Shown here: positions 15,154-22,257 of the stretch, piece after piece
Numbering within the stretch: position 1 is the first letter of the stretch
How the letters are laid out: every line of letters begins with the position of its first letter
Origin: Firmicutes bacterium UBA4874
Lineage (GTDB): Bacteria > Bacillota > Clostridia > Caldicoprobacterales > DTU083
Length of the DNA stretch: 22,257 bases
Direction of reading: 5' to 3'
NCBI GenBank assembly: GCA_002399435.1
Contig: DHDO01000106.1
Span: 58,790 to 81,046, forward strand
Translations under genes and position numbers: made by a program
The notes under the pieces: generated by a model
What the model saw: the letters and a program-made list of their open reading frames with translations, nothing else
What the model was told of the DNA's origin: nothing
Database searches by the model: none

Positions 15154-15792
15154 ATGACTTCTAAATTGAAAAAGAGTATTCTGATTTGTATGGTTGCTTT
15201 TATGGGAATAGCCATTATGACTGCTTGTGGAAGTTCATACTCCCAAAATGGTCATGATAAGCTTGGGTCTTCCCATCAGTCGGATTATCCGACGCTTCCT
15301 CCGCCGGCTTTGATCTCAGAGGTGCCATTAGGCCTATCGGATCTGGTACGGGAATCCAGCCTGATTGTAGACGCCACGGTTTCCAGGGTACTACAAGACG
15401 AAGAGCTGGAATTTGTTCCAAAGAAGGGTTCTACGGATGAAAAGTTATCTAAAAAGGCTGGTATGACCAAGGATAAATTTACTGTACGGCCAATTGAACT
15501 TCGTATTAATGAAACACTGAAGGGACATGCGGAAGAGGAAGGCAAAAAAATCATGATGTATATTACGCCGGTTGCGCTTGAGATCAGCCCCAAATTCAAA
15601 GAAGGGGATCGACTGGTGTTTATGCTGAATCCATACAGCAGAGGCGGTTATACAGCTGTTGCACTGCAGGATGGATACTATTATATTGCGGAAGATGAAC
15701 GGATTTATCCGGCCAATCTGACACAACAGCTCAAGAAAGAGTCCGGTAAAACATTGAAGGATTTCAAAAAAGAGATCAAATCGTTATCGTAG
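15154..15792 (+). CDS. Small lipoprotein of unknown function
   Basis: A 212-residue lipoprotein. Basic MTSKLKK, a hydrophobic core and lipobox MTAC place the lipidated Cys at about residue 25. The linker is low complexity (SSYSQNGHDKLGSSHQ, then PTLPPPA). The mature domain is probably a beta-rich fold: SLIVDATVSRVL, then IELRINETLKG, GDRLVFMLNP and YYYIAEDERIYP. The tail is lysine-rich. The ATG at 15154 follows GGAAAGGATGGG at a workable distance; the in-frame ATG 15142 is too close to GGAAAGG. It stands alone between the promoter at 14906 and the terminator at 15834. I do not recognise a named family. A surface-exposed role is all that can be said. Confidence 0.8.
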   Translation: MTSKLKKSILICMVAFMGIAIMTACGSSYSQNGHDKLGSSHQSDYPTLPPPALISEVPLGLSDLVRESSLIVDATVSRVLQDEELEFVPKKGSTDEKLSKKAGMTKDKFTVRPIELRINETLKGHAEEEGKKIMMYITPVALEISPKFKEGDRLVFMLNPYSRGGYTAVALQDGYYYIAEDERIYPANLTQQLKKESGKTLKDFKKEIKSLS

Positions 15793-15833
15793 AAGCAACG
15801 ACATCAATAAGAAATATGAGTAAAGGAATAGGG

Positions 15834-15866
15834 AAGGAGGCTGGCCCAAACAGGTCAGCCTCCTTT
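15834..15866. terminator. Hairpin between convergent genes, likely bidirectional terminator
   Basis: AAGGAGGCTG (15834-15843) pairs perfectly with CAGCCTCCTT (15856-15865) around a 12-base loop. It separates the lipoprotein gene (plus) from the convergent M16C protease gene (minus). T-tails are short on both strands. Confidence 0.7.
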
Positions 15867-15913
15867 GAACACTTTTCCGTAAATTCACTTCATGATGGGC
15901 TTCATCCGGAACT

Positions 15914-18847
15914 TTATTCCTGTCCGAAAACGCGGATCCGTTTTTTGAACAAATCCTTATTCGCTTCAATCTTGCCTTCTCCGCCCAGCACACAGACAAA
16001 ATTGTTTTTTGTGATATCCCGTGCCAAACCGGCCAGCGCTTTGATGTCTTCTGCCTTTGTGCTCAGGATCTCATCTCTTTCCTTCTGAATCTGGCTCCGG
16101 GAAAGGCCGGTGAAATAGTTGATATCTGCCCGGTTGCCTTTCATCTGTGGGGTCAGAGGCGCATCGATACTGCTGATGGTACCGATGATGTATTTCTTCA
16201 TTTCCCTCTTATCCGCGTCAAAGGCGGACAGATAATCGGACAACCCGTCATAGTTTTCCAGGGTTTCCCGCAGGCTGGGATCCCGGTATGAGGTAAAGAT
16301 CATCATGCCGCTCCGGGTAAAGACGACAGATACCCCATAAGCGCCGCCCTGGATCCGGACGCGGTTCCAGAGGTAATCCATATTGGCGATGGTCCGAAGC
16401 ACCTGCATGGACCCGGTGTAATGATAGCCCATTTTAAGGAAACTGTATCCTTTGGCCACATACTGCACCTTGCTTGGAGTCATCAGGCCTTCATTTTCCG
16501 CCGAGATCCGGAATGGGAACGGAGCCGGAGCCGGCTTTTCCTGTTTCAGACTGTCGGCAAAGCGGTCAAACGGCCCGGCAAATTTCGGGTAATCCTCCTC
16601 GGGAAGGGTAACACTGGCGACCAGATTGCTTTTTTGGAAGATCAGCCTGGCTGCCTGTTCCAGTTTCTGTACCAATGCTTCTTTTTCCTTGTCAAAGTTT
16701 CGCTCCAGATGGCTCAGGAAGCGGTAATACTCGATTCCGGAAACCAGCTCGGTATATTTCCCCGCAGGGGAGAAATAGGAGCTGACACGGTTCAGCGCTA
16801 TGATGTTGCCGGACTGATTGATCACCATTTCCATACGGGAACGAACTTCCTGTATGATCTCCCGAAGCCGCTTGGTATTCTGGTACAGGGTTTCATTCAC
16901 CAGCTCGCACAAAAGCTCCATCAGCCGGGGGAGCTTGTCTGTCAGCGATTTGGCCTGGATCAACAGTTTGGGCTTGAATTCCCCGTCCTTCCCATTCAAA
17001 GCCAGGGACTGGATGGAGTAATCAATTCCGCCGGTATGGATGTTGATTTCCTTGGACAGCTCCTCATAGCCATAATTTTTGGTGTTGATCTGGCCCAGTA
17101 CATTGACCAGCAGCCCGGCATAAGGGATCAGATCCACGGGTACGGCATCGGTGCCGAACCAAAGGTTTACATAAGATATCCCATTGGTGAACAGGGGATG
17201 ATGCAATACCGGAACGCCGGACTGTGTTTTCTCGGTCAGGGGCAGTTCCTCTGCTTTGGGCTCGATGTCGGATAATTCCACTGTCGGAATGGTGGCCAGT
17301 GCTTCCGCAGAATCGGGTTCAGACTGTTTCCGCTTCAATTCTTTGGTTTGATGGATGATCCCATCCACCTGGGAATCCGTCAGTGTCTTTTTGTAGTCCC
17401 GCAGTTTTGTCTCTGTCTCCTGATCTTTCTTCTCCGCCAGACCGGGTTTGGGCTTCGCAATCACCATACTGCTGTGAGCATTGTTCAGTATGTATTTTTC
17501 GATCAGCTCTTCGAAAAGCGGCTCGGTAAGGGCTTTCCGGATCTTTGCAAGAGTGTCTTCAAAATACAGATGCATGGTGGGATCTTCTCCGTAGAGCCAG
17601 CTGTCCATGCAGCGGATGCCATAGATCAGGCCCTTGGGGCTGCCGCCGAAATCTGCTTCCCGGAGTTTGAATTCCCGGTAATTGATGGCTGCTTCCACCA
17701 AACGTTTGTCGATGCCTTTTTTAACCAGGTCCTGCAGCGTGGTTTCCGTAATCTGCCGGAATCGGTCCGCGTCTTCTCCATTGGCATCCTTTACGATAAT
17801 ACTGAAGAACGGCTGTTGAATCGAATTTTCAAAGGCTCCGAAAACATCTTTTCCGATTCCCGCTTCCAGCAGGGCCCTTTTCAGAGGCGCAGCCGGGTTA
17901 TCCAGCAGCAGATATTCCAGGATATTGAACGCCAGATAAAGGAAAGGATCAGTGGACTGACCGATGGAATAGTTCAGACTCAGGTAGGCCTTGCCCTGCG
18001 GGCTGTCCTGGGTGGAAACAGAATACTCCGCATCCATCCTGTGCATTTTGGAAAAGGGCTTCTGCACCGGGATCTCAGAATCCACCGGCTGCCTGACAAA
18101 ATGACTCAGGTATTCCTCGTCGATGAAGCGCAGATGGGCGTCCATGTCGCCGTTTCCATACAGATAAATGTAGCTGTTGGAAGGATGATAATATTTTTTA
18201 TGGAATGCTTCAAACCGTTCCTGGGTCAGATCCGGGATGAAATCAGGATCTCCTCCGGATTCATAGGCATAGGGAGTGTCCGGATACAGGGATTCCTGGA
18301 TTTTTGCAAAAAGAACCTGCTCAGGGGAAGAGTAAGCTCCCTTCATTTCATTGTATACAACGCCTTTGTAGGCAAGGGGCTGATCCTTATCCTCCAGTTC
18401 GTAATGCCAGCCCTCCTGCATCAGGGTTTCCGGCTTGGTATGGAGGCTGGGATAAAAAACGGCGTCCAGATAGACGTCCATCAGATTGGTGAAGTCCTTG
18501 TCATTGCGGCTGGCAATGGGATATACCGTTTTATCCGGGTAGGTGATGGCATTCAGGAAGGTATTGAGAGAGCCTTTGACAAGCTCGACAAAAGGTTCCC
18601 GCAGGGGAAACTTCCTGGAACCGCACAGCACCGAATGTTCCATAATATGCGGCACTCCTGTGTTGTCCGGCGGCGGTGTGCGAAAAGATATGGAGAATAC
18701 TTTATTGTCGTCATCGTTTTGCAGATAGAGCAGCCTGGCGCCGCTCTTTTCATGAAAAAACAGGTTTGCAGTGGCATTTAATTCCTTGATGTCTTTCTGC
18801 TCTTCCAACCGGAAGCCATGGTATTGCTTTCCTTTTTCCAGGTTCAT
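15914..18847 (-). CDS. M16C zinc metalloprotease, PreP/insulinase-like
   Basis: A 977-residue peptidasome of family M16C, like mitochondrial presequence protease PreP/CYM1, which degrades short unfolded peptides in a closed chamber. The inverted zinc motif HxxEH is H67-I-M-E70-H71, and the third ligand is E167 in YNEMKG. The length equals the four-domain family. The SISFRTPPPDNTG lead-in and the REPFVELVKGSLNTF stretch are typical. No signal peptide is present, so it is cytoplasmic. The ATG at 18847 has AAGGAGT 7 bases upstream; a TTG 7 codons earlier lacks one. TATACT on the minus strand at 18899-18904 may be its -10. Divergent from the ABC operon, convergent with the lipoprotein gene. Long open frames on the opposite strand (16421-17275, 17348-18781) are shadows. 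Confidence 0.95.
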   Translation of the reverse strand: MNLEKGKQYHGFRLEEQKDIKELNATANLFFHEKSGARLLYLQNDDDNKVFSISFRTPPPDNTGVPHIMEHSVLCGSRKFPLREPFVELVKGSLNTFLNAITYPDKTVYPIASRNDKDFTNLMDVYLDAVFYPSLHTKPETLMQEGWHYELEDKDQPLAYKGVVYNEMKGAYSSPEQVLFAKIQESLYPDTPYAYESGGDPDFIPDLTQERFEAFHKKYYHPSNSYIYLYGNGDMDAHLRFIDEEYLSHFVRQPVDSEIPVQKPFSKMHRMDAEYSVSTQDSPQGKAYLSLNYSIGQSTDPFLYLAFNILEYLLLDNPAAPLKRALLEAGIGKDVFGAFENSIQQPFFSIIVKDANGEDADRFRQITETTLQDLVKKGIDKRLVEAAINYREFKLREADFGGSPKGLIYGIRCMDSWLYGEDPTMHLYFEDTLAKIRKALTEPLFEELIEKYILNNAHSSMVIAKPKPGLAEKKDQETETKLRDYKKTLTDSQVDGIIHQTKELKRKQSEPDSAEALATIPTVELSDIEPKAEELPLTEKTQSGVPVLHHPLFTNGISYVNLWFGTDAVPVDLIPYAGLLVNVLGQINTKNYGYEELSKEINIHTGGIDYSIQSLALNGKDGEFKPKLLIQAKSLTDKLPRLMELLCELVNETLYQNTKRLREIIQEVRSRMEMVINQSGNIIALNRVSSYFSPAGKYTELVSGIEYYRFLSHLERNFDKEKEALVQKLEQAARLIFQKSNLVASVTLPEEDYPKFAGPFDRFADSLKQEKPAPAPFPFRISAENEGLMTPSKVQYVAKGYSFLKMGYHYTGSMQVLRTIANMDYLWNRVRIQGGAYGVSVVFTRSGMMIFTSYRDPSLRETLENYDGLSDYLSAFDADKREMKKYIIGTISSIDAPLTPQMKGNRADINYFTGLSRSQIQKERDEILSTKAEDIKALAGLARDITKNNFVCVLGGEGKIEANKDLFKKRIRVFGQE

Positions 18848-19082
18848 AAAAAAACTCCTTTCATTCAAATAGGAATTGTCTATTCCATTCTTGTTTTTAG
18901 TATAACCATAATAGTTATTCTACATTTTCGGCGGGAATCCTTTCTCTTCCTTTCCAATGAAAAAATTCCTGCATGATATATTATTGCATTCTCAGAGACT
19001 GGAAAAAGCAGGACCATATTTCACTTCCATTTGTGGGCGGAGCATGTTAAAATAAGTTAACGAAAAGGCAAGGAGAAACGGT

Positions 19083-19802
19083 ATGATAGAAATCAAGCAC
19101 CTTTCCAAGAGCTATAACAAAGGTTCCGTAAAAGCTGTGGACGATTTGAATCTGAATGTCCGTCCCGGAGAGATCTTCGGATTTTTGGGTCCCAACGGAG
19201 CAGGAAAAACCACTACCATTAAAATGATGGTGGGTCTTTTAAACCCCGACAGCGGGACCATCCGGCTGGCAGGGTTTGATACCGCGGAAAATCCCCTGGA
19301 AGCAAAGCGGCAGACTGGGTATGTCCCGGATAATCCGGATGTCTATGACCGGCTCACCGGAATCGAATATCTGAACTTTCTGGCGGATGTCTATGAAGTA
19401 CCTGTGAAGGAAAGATGTGAGCGGATAAGTCAACTCCTCGATATGTTCGATTTAACGGACGCAGTGGGAGATCTCATTAAAAGTTACTCTCATGGGATGA
19501 AGCAGAAAATTGTATTGACGGGTGCCCTGCTTCACAATCCTGCGGTATGGATATTGGATGAGCCGATGGTCGGGCTGGATCCCAAATCATCCCATCTTCT
19601 GAAGGAATATATGAGGAAACACTGCGATGAGGGCAATACCGTGTTCTTTTCCACTCATGTCCTGGAGGTGGCGGAAAAGCTTTGCGACCGGATTGGTATC
19701 ATCAAGAAAGGAAAACTGATTGCCATGGGTACCATGGAGGAACTCAGGCACGGCGATCAGGCCGATTCGCTGGAAAATATCTTTCTGGAGCTGACCGAAT
19801 GA
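19083..19802 (+). CDS. ABC transporter ATP-binding protein, EcsA-like
   Basis: A 239-residue ATPase of an exporter-type ABC system. Walker A is GPNGAGKT at 36-43, the signature is YSHGMKQ at 135-141, Walker B is VWILDE at 155-160, the D-loop is GLDP and the switch His is H192. The usual Q-loop Gln appears replaced in YVPDNPDVYD, as in EcsA-like ATPases, which carry YIPETP there. The ATG follows AAGGAGAAACGGT. A weak promoter (TTCCAT, 17 bases, TAAAAT at 19048) may lie ahead. It overlaps the permease start by four bases, so the two are translationally coupled. The substrate is unknown. Confidence 0.93.
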   Translation: MIEIKHLSKSYNKGSVKAVDDLNLNVRPGEIFGFLGPNGAGKTTTIKMMVGLLNPDSGTIRLAGFDTAENPLEAKRQTGYVPDNPDVYDRLTGIEYLNFLADVYEVPVKERCERISQLLDMFDLTDAVGDLIKSYSHGMKQKIVLTGALLHNPAVWILDEPMVGLDPKSSHLLKEYMRKHCDEGNTVFFSTHVLEVAEKLCDRIGIIKKGKLIAMGTMEELRHGDQADSLENIFLELTE

Positions 19803-21478
19803 TGAAAAAATTTCTTTCCTTACTCAAGACTTATTGCAATATATATTTTGGGATTTCATCCATGAAATATCAATATACCCGGGAGAAAAAAAGCCTGTGG
19901 AAACCTGTCCTTACTCTGGCAGGTGTTGTCGTTGGCATTGGCAGCATAATTTATCTGTACTGTCTTATGATTTCCGGAATATTCAGGGGAGCTCAGGCAA
20001 TCGGACATCCTGAAATCGTTTTGACCGTTGCTTTCCTGCTGTGCCAGCTGCTTTCCCTGATCTTCGGCATCTTTTATATTATATCGGTATTTTACTTTTC
20101 CAATGATATGGGTATGCTGGTTCCCCTGCCTTTACGTCCGGGAGAGGTACTGGGGGTAAAGTTTATCACTGTGCTTCTGAGTGAGTATCCGGTCACGCTC
20201 TCTCTTCTTCTCCCTGCATTTATTCTTTATGGCACCACTGCGGGAACCGGCATATGGTATTGGCTGAAGGGGATTGTTTTAATCGTGCTGGCGCCTGTTC
20301 CGCCCCTGGTGATTGCATCCATCTTTGTTGTCCTGTTGGTGCGGTTTGTCAACATCCGTCGGAACAAGGACATGCTGATGATCATAGGCAGCCTGCTGGG
20401 CGTTTTTTTGGGGCTGGGCATCAATTTTGTTACACAGAACATTCCGGAGGGAAATGAAGCGGAATATATGGAGAAGCTGGCCCGGAGCAGCACTGCCCTT
20501 GTGAAATCCATCGGGAGCAGATTCCCGGCCAGTATCTGGGCTACCCTGGGTTTGTCCCTTCCGGGCTTGTCAGGATGGGGCTATTTTCTGTTATTCGTTG
20601 GATTCTCCCTGGTACTGCTGGCTGCCCTGTGGTGGCTGGGAGACCGGTTCTTTTACAAAGGCTATCTGTCCGGCCAGGAAGCAAAGCGCAAAGGGAAGGC
20701 CTTGTCCAGACAGAGTATGGAAAAAAGCATTGGCACCATGTCTTCGCCTGTCTCGGCATTGTTTCGAAGAGAATGGAAGCTGTTTTTGCGTACACCCATA
20801 TATGTAATGAATTCACTGGTTGGGGTCATCATTCTCCCTTTTGCTCTGCTCATGCCTTATCTGACGCAGCAGGGCGGCCTGAAACAAGCGATGGGTTATG
20901 CCAGGAATTCTCAATATGGCTTCATAGCCGCTCTGATATCGCTGGGGATTATACTTTTCGGATCCGGTATGAATATGATTTCCTGTACCTCCATTTCCAG
21001 GGAGGGCCGCACATTCTGGTTTTCCAGGATGATACCGGTCTCCCCTGAAAATCAGGTACTGGCAAAGTTACTCCAGAGCAGTGTTTTATCGTCTGTATAT
21101 CTGATTGTGATAGCAATACCCTTAGCTGTCCTTTTGCATATTTCTCCCGGTCGATTGCTGGCTATCGTTATCCTGGGGACCCTGGTCAACATCCTTATGA
21201 ATATTCTGGGCCTGATCATAGATCTTCTGCACCCAAAACTTGAGTGGAACGACCCTCAGGAAGCAATCAAGCAAAATCTAAACGTTATGTTCAGCATGCT
21301 GCTTTCCTGGCTGGTAATCGCTTTGTTTGCGGTATCTGCAATTGCCCTGATTCAATACGGCATTCCGGAAGCCTGGATTTATCTGATCCTGGGTCTGCTT
21401 GCCCTCCTGCTGATTGCCCCCGGGCTGTACGGATTGTTTGCGCTTGCCAGACACCGGTACCGGGCTTTGGAAGCGTAA
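19799..21478 (+). CDS. ABC exporter permease, large multi-spanning
   Basis: A 559-residue membrane protein forming the channel of the exporter with the ATPase upstream. About twelve hydrophobic segments are visible, for example VLTLAGVVVGIGSIIYLYCL, LICQ-type helices near 110-130, and a run near the C-terminus (AWIYLILGLLALLLIAPGLY). A cytoplasmic basic loop (about 300-330, GQEAKRKGKALSRQ) divides two halves, as in the ABC_export/EcsB-like families. The start is the ATG at 19799, giving an ATGA overlap with the ATPase stop; the next codon is also ATG. The open frame extends upstream within the ATPase gene but without a start of its own. The substrate is not readable. Confidence 0.88.
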   Translation: MMKKFLSLLKTYCNIYFGISSMKYQYTREKKSLWKPVLTLAGVVVGIGSIIYLYCLMISGIFRGAQAIGHPEIVLTVAFLLCQLLSLIFGIFYIISVFYFSNDMGMLVPLPLRPGEVLGVKFITVLLSEYPVTLSLLLPAFILYGTTAGTGIWYWLKGIVLIVLAPVPPLVIASIFVVLLVRFVNIRRNKDMLMIIGSLLGVFLGLGINFVTQNIPEGNEAEYMEKLARSSTALVKSIGSRFPASIWATLGLSLPGLSGWGYFLLFVGFSLVLLAALWWLGDRFFYKGYLSGQEAKRKGKALSRQSMEKSIGTMSSPVSALFRREWKLFLRTPIYVMNSLVGVIILPFALLMPYLTQQGGLKQAMGYARNSQYGFIAALISLGIILFGSGMNMISCTSISREGRTFWFSRMIPVSPENQVLAKLLQSSVLSSVYLIVIAIPLAVLLHISPGRLLAIVILGTLVNILMNILGLIIDLLHPKLEWNDPQEAIKQNLNVMFSMLLSWLVIALFAVSAIALIQYGIPEAWIYLILGLLALLLIAPGLYGLFALARHRYRALEA

Positions 21479-21489
21479 GTTCAATCACT

Positions 21490-21517
21490 CAGGCAGGAAT
21501 TTCACAAGCCTGTTTTT
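21490..21517 (+). terminator. Short hairpin with T-tail after the exporter operon
   Basis: CAGGC (21490-21494) and GCCTG (21508-21512) form a 5-bp stem followed by TTTTT. The loop contains ATTTCACAA, shared with the next hairpin. A likely weak terminator, 12 bases after the permease stop. Confidence 0.55.
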
Positions 21518-21528
21518 ATAACGCCGGT

Positions 21529-21552
21529 CAGTCCATTTCACAAGACTGTTTT
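21529..21552 (+). terminator. Second, duplicated hairpin with T-tail
   Basis: CAGTC (21529-21533) and GACTG (21544-21548) pair, with the loop CATTTCACAA and the tail TTTT. The loop and tail copy the first hairpin. The arm bases differ on both sides so that pairing is kept, which suggests a selected tandem terminator. Confidence 0.55.
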
Positions 21553-21638
21553 CAGATGTTTTCCATTCATTCGTTCACCTTTTGAGTCACGGCTCATATG
21601 CTGATACAGGAGTACATAAAAGTATTGGAGGCGATCAT

Positions 21639-22136
21639 TTGTATCAGAACGGTTATTGGACGAATTGGGAAAACAGAAATGCGGTTGCCTACGTGACGGG
21701 AGGACCACTGCGGCCTCAAATCAATGGAGTGGTAAACTTTCAAAACGTTGCGGGAGGAACCTGGGTCAGTGTACAGGTCACCGGCCTGCCTGAATATAGA
21801 CCGGGAACGGCGACGGAAGCTCCGGTGGGGCCGTTCGGATTTCATATTCATGAAAATGGTGTATGCGAAGTGGGCAATCCAAACGATCCGTTTCAGGCTG
21901 CCAACGGGCACTGGAATCCTACAAATCAGCCGCATGGAAACCACGCAGGGGATTTCCCCGTCCTGTTTTCCAATCACGGTAGGGCCTGTATGGGGTTTTT
22001 TACCGACAGGTTTCAGGTGAATGATGTCGTGGGAAGGTCCATTATCATTCACAATAATCCCGATGATTACCGGACCCAGCCTGCCGGGGACTCCGGAAAG
22101 CGGCTGGCCTGCGGTGTGATTCAATGGGCAGGGTAA
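21639..22136 (+). CDS. Cu/Zn superoxide dismutase, no signal peptide
   Basis: A 165-residue enzyme that dismutes superoxide to oxygen and hydrogen peroxide. All metal ligands are present: H69, H71 (FHIH), bridging H91, H99, H102 and D105 (HAGD), and H138 (IIHNNPDD). The disulfide pair is C76 and C158, and the active-site Arg is R155. The spacings H91-H99 and H102-D105 equal those of human SOD1 (63-71, 80-83). The start is inferred as TTG 21639, exactly 7 bases after GGAGG; the longer frame back to a TTG at 21582 has no ribosome binding site. From this start no signal peptide is seen, unusual because bacterial SodC is mostly exported. It probably stays in the cytoplasm or is released another way. 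Monocistronic, bounded by terminators. Confidence 0.92.
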   Translation: MYQNGYWTNWENRNAVAYVTGGPLRPQINGVVNFQNVAGGTWVSVQVTGLPEYRPGTATEAPVGPFGFHIHENGVCEVGNPNDPFQAANGHWNPTNQPHGNHAGDFPVLFSNHGRACMGFFTDRFQVNDVVGRSIIIHNNPDDYRTQPAGDSGKRLACGVIQWAG

Positions 22137-22213
22137 GGCGATACGCTTAAGAAGGTACTCCGGATGGTGTACGGTGAAACGGAATAGATCAATTCTATAA
22201 AGAATGAATCAAG

Positions 22214-22246
22214 CCCTGCATTTCTCTCCTATCTTTGCAGGGTTTT
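22214..22246 (+). terminator. Rho-independent terminator of the superoxide dismutase gene
   Basis: CCCTGCA (22214-22220) pairs with TGCAGGG (22236-22242), followed by TTTT. It ends 110 bases after the stop codon. Confidence 0.8.
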
Positions 22247-22257
22247 ATTAATATGCT

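Noticed and set aside
16421..18781. Long plus-strand open frames opposite the M16C protease (284 and 477 codons)
   Set aside because: They are antisense to a gene with intact HxxEH motif and full family length, and their sequences lack any family features.

Overview
The window looks like a chromosomal stretch from a spore-forming member of the Bacillota, most likely Clostridia. The reasons are a spore-photoproduct-lyase-type gene, an LplB/YtcP-type sugar importer with its lipoprotein, strong AGGAGG ribosome binding sites, occasional TTG/GTG starts, and moderate GC with AT-rich spacers. No rRNA, tRNA, CRISPR array, transposase or phage gene was seen.

Layout. (1) 90-965: an RlmA-type 23S rRNA guanine methyltransferase. 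(2) 966-1479: a 514-bp spacer with a near-consensus promoter, an operator-like site just after its start point and 13 degenerate heptamers. (3) 1480-13457: one co-directional catabolic locus. It holds two ABC permeases, a solute-binding lipoprotein, a secreted DUF4838 protein, a cytoplasmic glycosidase-like protein, a LacI-family regulator, a creatininase-family amidohydrolase and a creatinase/M24 pita-bread protein, and it ends at a clear rho-independent terminator (13481-13533). (4) 13578-14855, minus strand: a SplB-like radical SAM protein with an in-frame upstream extension. (5) 15154-15792: a small lipoprotein of unknown role. (6) 15914-18847, minus strand: a large M16C metalloprotease. 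(7) 19083-21478: an ABC ATPase and permease pair. (8) 21639-22136: a Cu/Zn superoxide dismutase, followed by a terminator.

How the main locus may work (inference). The lipoprotein and permeases import a glycan-derived or conjugated solute. The secreted DUF4838 protein may process the polymer or ligand outside the cell, and the cytoplasmic glycosidase-like protein may cleave what is imported. The creatininase-like and creatinase-like proteins suggest that an amide or C-N bond is hydrolysed as well. The creatinase-like protein has lost three of the five M24 metal ligands, as creatinase has, so it is probably not an aminopeptidase. A GCAAACG-centred site lies just downstream of the predicted start points at both 1127 and 11342, which suggests that the local LacI-type regulator controls both promoters. 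I do not recognise this gene combination as a named pathway; it is the best candidate here for an undescribed system.

The spacers of the locus are unusually rich in small repeats and hairpins. Three tandem duplications (5135-5224, 10153-10186, 12137-12247) each begin at or within a few bases of the upstream stop codon. Strong stem-loops flank the solute-binding protein gene, and a pair of hairpins with matching arm changes lies at 21490-21552.
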